A stretch of DNA of 40,266 nt from a virus (IMGVR_UViG_3300025626_001335:1-40266); one strand, 5' to 3'; positions 27,464 to 35,934 are shown, counted from the stretch's first letter. Translations and numbers: made by a program. Notes: generated from the letters alone by a model not told the origin.

Positions 27464-28128
27464 AAATACTAGTCTGCGGAGACAGCTATGCAACCAATCA
27501 TGAGCATTATAGTTGGTTAAAATTAGTTGAAAATTATTTTAATTGTAGAGCTACTACTACTAATTTTGCAAGAGCTGCGAGCAGTGTAAACTACTCTTAT
27601 AAAAGATTAAAACACTCATTAGATACTGACGGATATGACGTAGTAATATTTGTATTAACATCTGCAGATAGGCAATATCACAGAGATATGATGATTCACG
27701 GAGGATTTCCCCAAAACAATGATGGAACGCCAGTTTCAAACAAACTTAAAGAAGCAATAAAGTCTTACTACTTGCATCTTTATGATAGCGAAAACACATC
27801 ATTATGGCATAGTATGGCATGTCATGCCCTTGCTCAAATAAGTTTAGAATTTCCTAATACTAAGTTCATTTTTATACCAGCATTTAAAGATTTTGAAAAC
27901 ATAACGAAAGGTAATTGTGTGATAACTAGTAATGAATTAAGTTATTATACTCAATTAGATAAAAAAAGTTACGCAATGGAACTCCGAGGAGAACCTTGTG
28001 ATGTCAGAGCAAATCATTTAAGTTCTCGTCAAAATGAAACTTTATCAAATTATGTAATTAATTTTATTGATAATTACGAATTTGGAGTTGTAAATTATAA
28101 ATCTTTAGATAAATTAAAGACACTATGA
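27460..28128 (+). CDS. SGNH-hydrolase-like protein 2
   Basis: A 222-aa protein. ATG at 27460 forms an ATGA overlap with the upstream stop and begins MKILVCGDSYATN, putting the block I G-D-S motif at residues 7-9; the upstream GTG alternative only adds residues inside the neighbour. VVIFVLTSADRQYH near 60-70 resembles the region before block III. A likely block V is ANHLSSRQNETLSNYV near 180-195, with His but without the usual preceding Asp. It is followed by a related gene in ATGA overlap. Members of this fold cut or move acyl esters on sugars and other substrates. The role here is inferred. Confidence 0.6.
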   Translation: MKILVCGDSYATNHEHYSWLKLVENYFNCRATTTNFARAASSVNYSYKRLKHSLDTDGYDVVIFVLTSADRQYHRDMMIHGGFPQNNDGTPVSNKLKEAIKSYYLHLYDSENTSLWHSMACHALAQISLEFPNTKFIFIPAFKDFENITKGNCVITSNELSYYTQLDKKSYAMELRGEPCDVRANHLSSRQNETLSNYVINFIDNYEFGVVNYKSLDKLKTL

Positions 28129-28862
28129 TAAAAATATGGGCATACGGTGACAGTTTTGTAGCAGGCGATCAAGATGATCCTAAGCGTATTGACGCTATAC
28201 CTGAGATAATGGAATACAACAGATATAATTTTAGTTTTGCTGCTCACTTAGCTAAAAATTTAGGCATAGATATAATTAACAGAGCAATTAGTGGTTGTAG
28301 TAATTTTGTACAGCTAGATAAGTTGTTTAAAGATGCTGCATCTATTGCACAAGATGATATTGTAATTTTTGGAATAAGTTCTCCACTAAGAGATAGATTT
28401 CAAATACCATTTAACTATCCAGAATTTGTAAAAGATACTAGAGGACCAACACTGGGCGATAGAGATTTATTCAGCAAGAAAAATATACATTGTGTGCCTA
28501 CGGTAGATATGTTTTATCTATTGAGCAGTATAGAAAAAATAGAAAAACTCTATAATATTAAAATTATAAAAATAAATGCATTCCATAACTTTATGGAAGA
28601 TTGTCCTCTAGAAGAAACCCATAAATTTCAATTTGCAAATTACTTAGGGTTAAACAAACCTAACAATACTTTGTTAGATGTGCTAATAGATAATTGGTTA
28701 GGAACAAAAAAGTTAGCAACTAAAGATCATAATAAATGGACTCCTCCTGAAGAATATAAAATATATTTTACTAGAAAGAGTCATCCTAGTGTCGAAGGAC
28801 ATAAAAAAATAGCAATATGGATGTATGAAAGATTAAAAAATGATTATAACTATCCCATATAA
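28125..28862 (+). CDS. SGNH-hydrolase-like protein 3
   Basis: A 245-aa protein. MIKIWAYGDSFVAGDQDD gives G-D-S at residues 8-10 (block I). NRAISGCSNFVQLDKLF near 55-70 fits block II (G and following small residues), and DIVIFGISSPLRDRF near 85-100 the strand before block III. KSHPSVEGHKKIAIWMYERL at the C-terminus is a good block V with His. It is the clearest SGNH-like of the three. ATGA overlap with 27460 and a 23-base overlap with 28840 tie it to its neighbours. Adjacent esterase-like genes could be acyltransferases acting on the same glycan. Confidence 0.68.
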   Translation: MIKIWAYGDSFVAGDQDDPKRIDAIPEIMEYNRYNFSFAAHLAKNLGIDIINRAISGCSNFVQLDKLFKDAASIAQDDIVIFGISSPLRDRFQIPFNYPEFVKDTRGPTLGDRDLFSKKNIHCVPTVDMFYLLSSIEKIEKLYNIKIIKINAFHNFMEDCPLEETHKFQFANYLGLNKPNNTLLDVLIDNWLGTKKLATKDHNKWTPPEEYKIYFTRKSHPSVEGHKKIAIWMYERLKNDYNYPI

Positions 28863-29649
28863 ATGGTGTAAAGGACTAGGCACACAAATTTGCACTATTA
28901 GTGCCATTGCCGATTCTCAATATGATACAGTTAAGTTTCTCGAAAATACATCAGAATACAATAATTTTAAATTTTTTGTAGATTATTACAATCTTGATTT
29001 AAATATTATACTTGGCCAACCAGAAATAATAGATAACAAAATATGGTTTGACGATTTTACAAAAATATGTTCTCCTTATATTAAAAAAGATATTAAATAT
29101 AAAGATAACAAGTATATCTGCCTTAGTATGTACCAAGATTTGCCACAGTATCTAGTAGATGATACAGCAAACAATTACCCATTTAATAAAATATATACTT
29201 TAGATCAATACTCAGAAATTTTTAAATTATCAAGAAAATTTGGTTATGATATAGTTACTATGGATTCTATGCACACTACAATACAAGAAAAACTTGATCT
29301 ATTATCAAAATGTCGTGCAGTTATTGGATACGAAGGCGGAATTTTACACCTAGCACATACATTGGGAATACCGTGTATAATGCTTCCTTGGCGTAATAAA
29401 AGTATAACTCCGACTAATCTAACTGAACTATTACATTTAGATTTAAAAACATATTTTTTAAGAGATATTAACGAATTACTTAGCATGAATAAGACAGAAT
29501 TCCATAGGATACTGCACTTGCTTGATGTTAATAAAGGCAATAATTCTGTTGTACATACGAAATTCCGAAAAAAAATGCTCAGGGGTTTAAATATTTCTAA
29601 ACAAGAATTGCAATTGTTACCAGAACATAAACAATTCGGTGGCTTTTAA
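28840..29649 (+). CDS. GT9-like glycosyltransferase (GT-B, heptosyltransferase-type C-terminus)
   Basis: A 269-aa protein. Residues ~157-185 hold RAVIGYEGGILHLAHTLGIP followed by CIMLPWRN, the G-G-x-x-H-L-A-x-x-x-G pattern that binds the sugar nucleotide in ADP-heptose:LPS heptosyltransferases and other GT9 proteins. The N-terminal half (ITIPYKWCKGLGTQICTISA) has the G-L-G-T loop seen in GT-B N-domains. It is short for GT9 (often 320-360 aa). The ATG lies 23 bases inside the upstream gene. A transferase of this class points to a surface polysaccharide or LPS-like acceptor, though phages use GT-B enzymes for other targets too. Confidence 0.62.
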   Translation: MIITIPYKWCKGLGTQICTISAIADSQYDTVKFLENTSEYNNFKFFVDYYNLDLNIILGQPEIIDNKIWFDDFTKICSPYIKKDIKYKDNKYICLSMYQDLPQYLVDDTANNYPFNKIYTLDQYSEIFKLSRKFGYDIVTMDSMHTTIQEKLDLLSKCRAVIGYEGGILHLAHTLGIPCIMLPWRNKSITPTNLTELLHLDLKTYFLRDINELLSMNKTEFHRILHLLDVNKGNNSVVHTKFRKKMLRGLNISKQELQLLPEHKQFGGF

Positions 29650-29675
29650 AATACATACTATATAGGAGAACTTAC

Positions 29676-31673
29676 TTGGATAGTGAAATTGGAGATTTTG
29701 ACGATAAGCATATGGCTGTAATGGAAGCAATCCTGCCTTATGCTAAATCTAAACCTCAAAAAAATCTAGAAGAATTACAAATAGAAAATATAACAAGAGA
29801 CACTTCGATTCGATTTTTCTTGTTGCCTGAATGGGCACCTAATTTTCCTCCTTATAATTTAGCAAGATTAGTTTCTGTATGTAAAAATGCAGGATATAAA
29901 TCTGATGCTGTTGATTTAAATATTAAAGCATACCGCGAATCAAAAAAATGGAATCTAGAGTTTGATCCCTGGCACGGAAGTCAAGAATGGAGATGGACAG
30001 GACAATCTTATCACAATTCGATTCACAAACATTTAGCATTAATGTTAGAAGATTATATTACAGCAATCGAAGAAGATAAAATTGATGTAGTAGGATTTAC
30101 TTTATATTACTGTAACCAAGAACCTACACAATGGATGGCTGAACAAATAAAAATAAGATATCCACATATTAAAATACTTGTAGGTGGTCCTCAATGTCAT
30201 ACGTTTCCGCCCGGAAAAGAACAATGGTATTATGATTATGTAGTATCAGGAGAAGGTGAGCAACTGTTATTGGGAATTCTAAGTCAAATTGAAGAAAATA
30301 ATATTACCAAGACACAACAGGTATTGACTCAACCTCCTGGAATGAGACTTAATTTAGATACTATGCCGATGCCTGATTATAGTTCGTTTGATATAAGCGA
30401 ATATAATATGCCAAACGGAGTTAATACTGAATTTAGTAGAGGATGTGTAGCTAAATGTGTATTCTGTAGTGAAACACATTTTTGGAAATTTAGAGGACGA
30501 TCGTCAAGCAGCCTGTTAAACGAAGTTCTTACACTCAATGAACGATATGGTATAGATTTTATTTGGTTTCTTGATAGTTTAGTAAATGGTAATATTAAAG
30601 AACTAAGGGCGTTTTGTAAAGGAATTATTGCTAGTGGCATACATTTTGGATGGACAGGATATGCTAGATGTCACAAGGCAATGGACGAAGAATATTTCGA
30701 TGATCTAGCAGCAAGCGGCTGCAAACATCTTAGTTATGGTATTGAGTCTGGATCTGACAAAGTTCTTGAAGACATGGACAAAAAAATTACTGTAGATATT
30801 ATTGAACGTAATTTAGAACTCGGCCATAAAGTTGGTATACAAGCGCATACTAATTGGATAGTAGGATTTCCTACGGAAAAACTGCAAGATATATACGAAT
30901 CATTAACACTATGTCATCGTAATAGTGATTATTTACAAGCAGTTGCAACTGGACACGGTTTTACTGAACCACCTGACACTATTGTATCACAAAATTCAAC
31001 AAAATATGGTATGCTTAAATCTTATTATTTAGATAACTGGATTAGTTCAGATTTTACTAGTTCTAAACTACATAGAATGCTTAGGCTTATATATTTTAAT
31101 ATTTTGTTAGAAAATACTACAAGTTTTGATAAGAAAAACACTTTACAAAATTTTGATACTACTAGATTTTGTTCAATAGATTTTAAAACAAACAAAAATA
31201 TATCAGTTGAATATGAAAAATTTAATTTTGATATAATTGATAACGGCCCTACAACCTTTGCAAATAGTTTAATGAACGAAGTATGGCCTTTAATGAGATT
31301 ACTTTGGAGGTCTCGCGGCGCATTTGATGCAACTTTTAATATTAATCCAAGTGATACTTATCAAGTATTCGGTGACAGACTTGCTGGAGATGTAATTATG
31401 TCCGGGACGTTTAATATTGACAGATTCGGAAATTTTACAGCAAACTTTAATTATTCATTTAAACAGCCAGACAACGCCTGGAGATATGTTGATTATTCCA
31501 ACGAAACTTCAATAGCTGCCCAAAATGCACGTATACAATCAATACCTGGAAACAAAGGTGAAATTATTTCTAACTTCGAAGAATCTAGGAATCAATTTTT
31601 AAAGGATTTAGACGAACATCGAAAAATTGATTTTACATTTAATAAACAGATATCGATAAAAGGTCGATGGTAG
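29676..31673 (+). CDS. Cobalamin-binding-type radical SAM protein
   Basis: A 665-aa protein and the only one of this architecture here. The start is TTG, chosen because AGGAG (29664-29668) lies exactly seven bases before it; the next ATG (29711) lacks a site. Residues ~45-215 resemble the B12-binding Rossmann domain of B12-radical SAM enzymes (PYNLARLVSVCKNAGYK, DVVGFTLYYCNQE, KILVGGPQCHTFPP, YVVSGEGE). It lacks a clear DxHxxG, as many such proteins do. The core has C257-VAK-C261-VF-C264, then FLDSLVNG and GIESGSDKVLEDM. The last ~200 residues are unassigned. Relatives include methylases of unactivated carbons and others. It ends 3 bases before the perfect promoter at 31677. Confidence 0.82.
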   Translation: MDSEIGDFDDKHMAVMEAILPYAKSKPQKNLEELQIENITRDTSIRFFLLPEWAPNFPPYNLARLVSVCKNAGYKSDAVDLNIKAYRESKKWNLEFDPWHGSQEWRWTGQSYHNSIHKHLALMLEDYITAIEEDKIDVVGFTLYYCNQEPTQWMAEQIKIRYPHIKILVGGPQCHTFPPGKEQWYYDYVVSGEGEQLLLGILSQIEENNITKTQQVLTQPPGMRLNLDTMPMPDYSSFDISEYNMPNGVNTEFSRGCVAKCVFCSETHFWKFRGRSSSSLLNEVLTLNERYGIDFIWFLDSLVNGNIKELRAFCKGIIASGIHFGWTGYARCHKAMDEEYFDDLAASGCKHLSYGIESGSDKVLEDMDKKITVDIIERNLELGHKVGIQAHTNWIVGFPTEKLQDIYESLTLCHRNSDYLQAVATGHGFTEPPDTIVSQNSTKYGMLKSYYLDNWISSDFTSSKLHRMLRLIYFNILLENTTSFDKKNTLQNFDTTRFCSIDFKTNKNISVEYEKFNFDIIDNGPTTFANSLMNEVWPLMRLLWRSRGAFDATFNINPSDTYQVFGDRLAGDVIMSGTFNIDRFGNFTANFNYSFKQPDNAWRYVDYSNETSIAAQNARIQSIPGNKGEIISNFEESRNQFLKDLDEHRKIDFTFNKQISIKGRW

Positions 31674-31676
31674 ATC

Positions 31677-31705
31677 TTGACAAGTTATTGGAAATGTAGT
31701 ATAAT
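31677..31705 (+). promoter_or_regulatory. Perfect sigma70 consensus promoter (TTGACA, 17, TATAAT)
   Basis: Both hexamers match the bacterial consensus exactly with the ideal 17-base spacer. The -10 ends only 6 bases before the ATG at 31712, so transcription should start at or within a base or two of that ATG. That predicts a leaderless mRNA, and no Shine-Dalgarno is seen. It lies just after the B12-type radical SAM gene and would drive the second half of the cluster. Confidence 0.82.
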
Positions 31706-31711
31706 TATAAA

Positions 31712-32386
31712 ATGTATGATATTGTATTCATAAGTTATCAAGAACCTAGTGCAGATGCGAACTACGCTGCACTTAAGGCTAGGTTTCCTATGACCAAACG
31801 AGTACATGGCATTAAAGGAATACATCAAGCACACATTAAAGCTGCAAAGAAATGCTTTACTAAAATGTGTTGGATTGTAGATGCCGATGCAATAATACTG
31901 AACAACTTTAACTTTGATTATATTGTTCCTGAACATCAATTAGATCATGTACACGTATGGCGTAGCCAAAATCCTATCAATGACTTAGTTTATGGTTATG
32001 GTGGTGTAAAACTATTTCCACGTAACCTTACAATTAATATGGATTTAACAAAACCTGATATGACTACAAGTATTAGTCCACATTTTATTGCTGTAGATGA
32101 AGTTGCAAACATCACAGCTTTTAATACTGATCCGTTTAACACTTGGAAAAGTGCATTTAGAGAATGTGCAAAATTAAGTAGCAAAGTAATCTCGAGGCAA
32201 AACAATGAAGAAACAGAACAAAGACTCGACGCTTGGTGTACAAAAGGCATTGAGAGACAGTATGGCGACTACGCTATTGCTGGCGCTAATGCTGGCAGGG
32301 AGTTTGGGATTTCTAATAGGAGCGATATTATCCTTATAAACAATTTTGAGTGGTTACATGAACAATTTTCAAAACATACCATTTGA
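31712..32386 (+). CDS. Glycosyltransferase-like protein, phage DIIYLSY family (short copy)
   Basis: A 224-aa paralogue of the 18655 protein. It shares MYDIVFISYQEPSADANYAA, KRVHGIKGIHQAH, WIVDADAI (DxD at D57 and D59) and the segment NPINDLVYGYGGVKLFPRN. It lacks the ~80 C-terminal residues of the longer copy. There is no ribosome site, and the promoter predicts translation from a leaderless message. It overlaps the following radical SAM gene by 29 bases, so coupling is likely. A broken third copy with the same start lies at 26226. Activity is inferred from the DxD element and common annotation of the family; donor unknown. Confidence 0.63.
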   Translation: MYDIVFISYQEPSADANYAALKARFPMTKRVHGIKGIHQAHIKAAKKCFTKMCWIVDADAIILNNFNFDYIVPEHQLDHVHVWRSQNPINDLVYGYGGVKLFPRNLTINMDLTKPDMTTSISPHFIAVDEVANITAFNTDPFNTWKSAFRECAKLSSKVISRQNNEETEQRLDAWCTKGIERQYGDYAIAGANAGREFGISNRSDIILINNFEWLHEQFSKHTI

Positions 32387-33359
32387 GGACATAACAAAGT
32401 TCGGACAAAAAACTTTGTTGGATACCGGCTTGTTTACAGTGTCTTGGATTCTTGCGAGGTTCTGTAATTATAATTGTTCATACTGCTGGCCCTATGCTAG
32501 AAGCAGCACACCTGACCATCAAGATTTAGAAGTTTACACTCGCACAATAGACGAAATAAAACGTCAAGCTCGTGCAAACGGATTTACTGACTTTCATTTT
32601 AGCTTCTCAGGCGGCGAACCTACTGCATATAAATACTTTGGGAAGGTTATAGACCATTATTGCAGTGATGCAACACCCGAGTACCAAAGCATACACATGA
32701 CTACAAACCTAAGTCCTGGTAGCAAATGGTGGAACAAATGGATAGGCTCTACTAGCACTTTGCAACGTAGAAGTATTACAGCAAGCTATCATTCAGAGTT
32801 TGCTAATGAACAAGAGTTTGGAGACAAATGTCTCCAGTTAATGAAAGCAGGTGTATATGTTACAATCAATCAAGTTATGGTTCCAGAAATGTTTGACGAA
32901 CTATACGAACGTCTTGAACGATTTGCCTCCAGAGGTATTAATGTCACTCTCAAACCCCAATCCGATCCTACTGCCTCCTACGTTGTACACGGATACACAG
33001 ACGAACAAGTCCATAAAATGCAAACAGGATTTCCACAGCGAATCCCATACGAATTTAAAAAAATAGTACCTTTATTGCAAGTAGAATTGCAAGACAGTGT
33101 TGGTAACAAGTATTACATAGATCAGGCAGAACGATTTAATGCGTTTGGATTCAATAAGTTCAAAGGGTGGAATTGTAATGCAGGGTATCAAGGATGCGTT
33201 ATAAGAGAGAACGAAGTTAAACGCAGCTATAGTTGCCATGATGAACCCTTAGGCACGTTAGACGGCGGATTTGAGCTCTTTAAGACACCACGTAAGTGCA
33301 TTACTCCAAGTTGTGTTAGTAGTGCTGATAGCAAAATACCAAAGGTTAAACATGTATAA
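32358..33359 (+). CDS. Radical SAM protein with C-terminal GWxC cysteine domain, copy 1
   Basis: A 333-aa protein. I take the ATG at 32358 over the upstream TTG; both lie within the preceding gene. SWILARFCNYNCSYCWPYAR gives C36, C40 and C43, and GGEP is at 85-88. The C-terminal domain opens at GWNC, then SYSC, then CITPSC, the same layout as the 34924 and 37877 proteins and unlike classical SPASM spacing. This suggests one auxiliary cluster. Part of the coding sequence near 32930-33000 is richer in C (CTC, CCC, TCC, GCC codons) than its neighbours, hinting at a different recent source. It overlaps the next gene by 8 bases. Confidence 0.85.
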   Translation: MNNFQNIPFEDITKFGQKTLLDTGLFTVSWILARFCNYNCSYCWPYARSSTPDHQDLEVYTRTIDEIKRQARANGFTDFHFSFSGGEPTAYKYFGKVIDHYCSDATPEYQSIHMTTNLSPGSKWWNKWIGSTSTLQRRSITASYHSEFANEQEFGDKCLQLMKAGVYVTINQVMVPEMFDELYERLERFASRGINVTLKPQSDPTASYVVHGYTDEQVHKMQTGFPQRIPYEFKKIVPLLQVELQDSVGNKYYIDQAERFNAFGFNKFKGWNCNAGYQGCVIRENEVKRSYSCHDEPLGTLDGGFELFKTPRKCITPSCVSSADSKIPKVKHV

Positions 33360-34338
33360 TATTGAAAATATTAAAAGCATTCATTTAGAAGTTACTAGTA
33401 AATGTCAAGCTAAATGTCCTATGTGTCCTAGAAGAATGCAAGGCGGCATATTGATGCCTTGGATAGATTTAACAGAAATTACAATTGATCAATTTAAGAA
33501 ATGGTTTCCAATTAATTTTATAAAACAGCTAAACAAATTAAATATGTGCGGAAATCTTGGAGATCCAATAATTGCAAAAGATACTGTGCTAATTTACAAA
33601 TATTTAAGAGAAAATAATGCTACAATGGATTTGCAAATGCATACTAACGGCAGTGCAAGAGATAATCAGTTTTGGAAAAATTTAGCAGCATTAAATGTTA
33701 AGGTAGTTTTTGGGATAGACGGTTTAGAAGATACACATAGCAAATATAGAATTGGAACTGATTTTAACAAGATTATCGAAAATGCAAAAACTTTTATAAA
33801 TGCTGGCGGAGAAGCACGTTGGGACATGCTAGTATTTCAACATAATCAACATCAAACAGATGAATGTGAAAAATTGGCAAACGATTTAGGCTTTGTATTC
33901 TTCCAAAAGAAAAACTCAAGTAGATTTAAAGATGGAAAGTATAATGTTCTAAACGAAAGTGGTAAAACTATAGACATTCTTTATCCAACTAAAAAAAGTA
34001 AAAGCTTTGTAGACAAAATTAAACAGTCAAAATATGATATACAACCTGTTATTAACTGCAAGGCAAAACAACATAATGAAATATATGTAGCAGCAAACGG
34101 AAATGTTAGTCCGTGTTGTTGGTTAGATGCAGAATGGCTCCCTCCGGTTAGTGATGCAAGAATAGACTATATGGATAAAATTGAAATTTATCCTAACCTA
34201 AATAAAAACACATTAGATGAAATATTTAATTCTACATATTTTACAGATGTAGAAAATACATGGAGTTGTGATCCTTTAAAAGAGTGTGCAAAACAATGCG
34301 GAAAGTTTGATAAGTTAGGAGCGCAATTTGAGAGTTGA
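33352..34338 (+). CDS. Radical SAM/SPASM protein (GDP variant), copy 2
   Basis: A 328-aa protein. The ATG at 33352 with AAAGG upstream is chosen over a frame extension into the previous gene. C18-QAK-C22-PM-C25 begins the core. The GGEP position reads L-G-D-P in MCGNLGDPI, parallel to CGVHGDP in the 24305 protein. Both also share GIDGLEDTHSKYR/FSIDGLEDTNHLYRR and a W-D-x-L/M-x-F segment. The C-terminal SPASM-like domain has INCKAK, SPCCWLDAEW, then WSCDPLKECAKQCG. It is some 90 residues shorter than copy 1, mainly in the stretch before the SPASM domain. Ends overlapping the methyltransferase-like gene by 11 bases. Confidence 0.86.
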   Translation: MYNIENIKSIHLEVTSKCQAKCPMCPRRMQGGILMPWIDLTEITIDQFKKWFPINFIKQLNKLNMCGNLGDPIIAKDTVLIYKYLRENNATMDLQMHTNGSARDNQFWKNLAALNVKVVFGIDGLEDTHSKYRIGTDFNKIIENAKTFINAGGEARWDMLVFQHNQHQTDECEKLANDLGFVFFQKKNSSRFKDGKYNVLNESGKTIDILYPTKKSKSFVDKIKQSKYDIQPVINCKAKQHNEIYVAANGNVSPCCWLDAEWLPPVSDARIDYMDKIEIYPNLNKNTLDEIFNSTYFTDVENTWSCDPLKECAKQCGKFDKLGAQFES

Positions 34339-34927
34339 TATACAAGACGTACTATTTTGGATGGATGCTATTCGCAACAGCGATAACAAATATCGTACAC
34401 TTGAAAGTTTTTGGAAAGGACAAGTCAACAGCAAAGTATGGCTTGCTGATGCATTACGTATAAACTATGCAGATGACGATGCTCGCATTGTAATCTACGG
34501 TGGATGGAATGGTGTTCTTGCAAGTATACTGTTTAACAGCAGTCTTAGTATAGAACATATCACAAGCGTAGACATTGACGAAGACTGTCAAGAAACTGCA
34601 TACACAGTTAATAAAAACTATGAAATAGCAGGAAGGTTTGATGCAGTTACCGCAGACATGTGCGAATACACAGAACCTGCTGACATTGTAATTAACACAA
34701 GTTGCGAACACATTACACAAGAACAATATGAGCAGTGGTTAGACATCCAGCCAGACGATGCATTATTTGTTGTACAAAGCAATAACTACTTTGAGTTAGA
34801 CGAACATATTAGATGTTCTGTAGATATCAACGATTTTACTCATATGAGTAAAATTAAACCTTATTTAAGAGATACATTATCGTTGCCAAAATACGATAGA
34901 TATATGATTATAGGTAGAAAAAAGTGA
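34328..34927 (+). CDS. Class I methyltransferase-like protein
   Basis: A 199-aa protein. The TTG at 34328 is supported by AGGAG (34317-34321) six bases upstream; the first ATG (34361) has none. ARIVIYGGWNGVLASILF (52-69) is a SAM-binding-type loop with G-G-W-N-G in place of the usual G-x-G-x-G. ITSVDIDEDCQ near 78-88 gives the acidic residue after strand 2, and FDAVTADMCEY near 104-114 fits strand 3. DIVINTSCEHI near 120 is the strand 4 region. Similar proteins occur in T4-like cyanophages. It overlaps both neighbours (11 and 4 bases). Substrate unknown; an altered glycine loop leaves some doubt on activity. Confidence 0.62.
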   Translation: MRVDIQDVLFWMDAIRNSDNKYRTLESFWKGQVNSKVWLADALRINYADDDARIVIYGGWNGVLASILFNSSLSIEHITSVDIDEDCQETAYTVNKNYEIAGRFDAVTADMCEYTEPADIVINTSCEHITQEQYEQWLDIQPDDALFVVQSNNYFELDEHIRCSVDINDFTHMSKIKPYLRDTLSLPKYDRYMIIGRKK

Positions 34928-35934
34928 AGCCAATTTCAATAGTAAACGAAATAACTCCTGAAGAGATTTATGTTGAAATTATTATGGGATCAACTTGCAA
35001 TTTTAATTGCAGTTATTGTTTTCCTGGATGTAATGATGGCAAATATCGATGGCCTATCGGAAAACAGCAAGACATTTTTTATAAAAATTTAATTTATATA
35101 TTTGATGTGTTTAAAGAATATGGTAAGAAAAATTTCATCATAAATGTAACTGGTGGAGAGCCAACGTTATGGCCGGGGCTAGGAAACTTTGCAAAATTCT
35201 TTAAAGAGACATACGGCGCAAGAGTTATAATGTCGTCAAACGGCTCTAGAACATTGCGTTGGTGGGAAAAAAATGCAAAGTATTTTAGCGGTATAAACAT
35301 AAGTGTACACAACGAAGAAGTAGATGTAGATCACACCATACAGGTTTTAGATTGGATATATCTTAATACAGATACGTCAGTACGTGCATCAGTCTTAATG
35401 GATATTAAAAATTGGGACAAATGCAAGAATATAGTAGATAAGTTGCAGGCTCACGACGTGCCATGGCTATTAAACGCTGGAGCAGTGATGGTGGGAGATG
35501 ATATGATTGATTATTCTAAAGAACAATTAGAATATTTACAGCCAAGGAGTAAAAAAATCCCCCCAAAAGAATACATAGAAAAAATGAAAGAAAAAAACAA
35601 TATAGTTATTAGAGATAATAAGATTTTCACAGTATATGAGGACGGATCTAGAGAACAATTTTCCTCCGTCAAATGGTATGCAAATAATTGGCATCGCCTT
35701 GAGGGCTGGGAGTGTAATTTAGGAGTAGAAAGATTTTATATATGGATGGATGGAGATATTAAAGGAGGCTGCGGCGCAACTAATCTTTTTAATCGAACTG
35801 TGCCATTAAACATTTATGATGAATCTTTACCTAATAAGTTTTTTCTTAAAGACATTCTGCCGTTAATATGCAAATATAAAGCGTGTGTTTGTTCTTCAGA
35901 ACTACAAGTAAATAAAAGAAAAGTAAATGACTGA
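34924..35934 (+). CDS. Radical SAM protein with C-terminal GWxC cysteine domain, copy 2
   Basis: A 336-aa protein starting at GTG, which overlaps the upstream stop as GTGA. The core has C25-NFN-C29-SY-C32 and TGGEPTLWPG near 78. SSNGSRTLRWWEKN near 105 and NISVHNEE near 125 follow the usual strand order. The C-terminal domain shows GWEC, then GGCG, then CKYKACVC, the same order as the 32358 and 37877 proteins. Its Cys positions imply an auxiliary Fe-S cluster. The end overlaps the next radical SAM gene by 8 bases. Substrate unknown. Confidence 0.85.
   Translation: MKPISIVNEITPEEIYVEIIMGSTCNFNCSYCFPGCNDGKYRWPIGKQQDIFYKNLIYIFDVFKEYGKKNFIINVTGGEPTLWPGLGNFAKFFKETYGARVIMSSNGSRTLRWWEKNAKYFSGINISVHNEEVDVDHTIQVLDWIYLNTDTSVRASVLMDIKNWDKCKNIVDKLQAHDVPWLLNAGAVMVGDDMIDYSKEQLEYLQPRSKKIPPKEYIEKMKEKNNIVIRDNKIFTVYEDGSREQFSSVKWYANNWHRLEGWECNLGVERFYIWMDGDIKGGCGATNLFNRTVPLNIYDESLPNKFFLKDILPLICKYKACVCSSELQVNKRKVND

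Noticed and set aside
32851-33066. A + strand frame of 71 codons inside the 32358 radical SAM gene
   Set aside because: It is out of frame with a well-supported gene and has no recognisable content.
33271-33351. N-terminal extension of the 33352 SPASM gene
   Set aside because: It lies wholly within the previous gene, encodes an unrelated hydrophobic stretch and would displace the start from a good AAAGG site and from the paralogue's start position.
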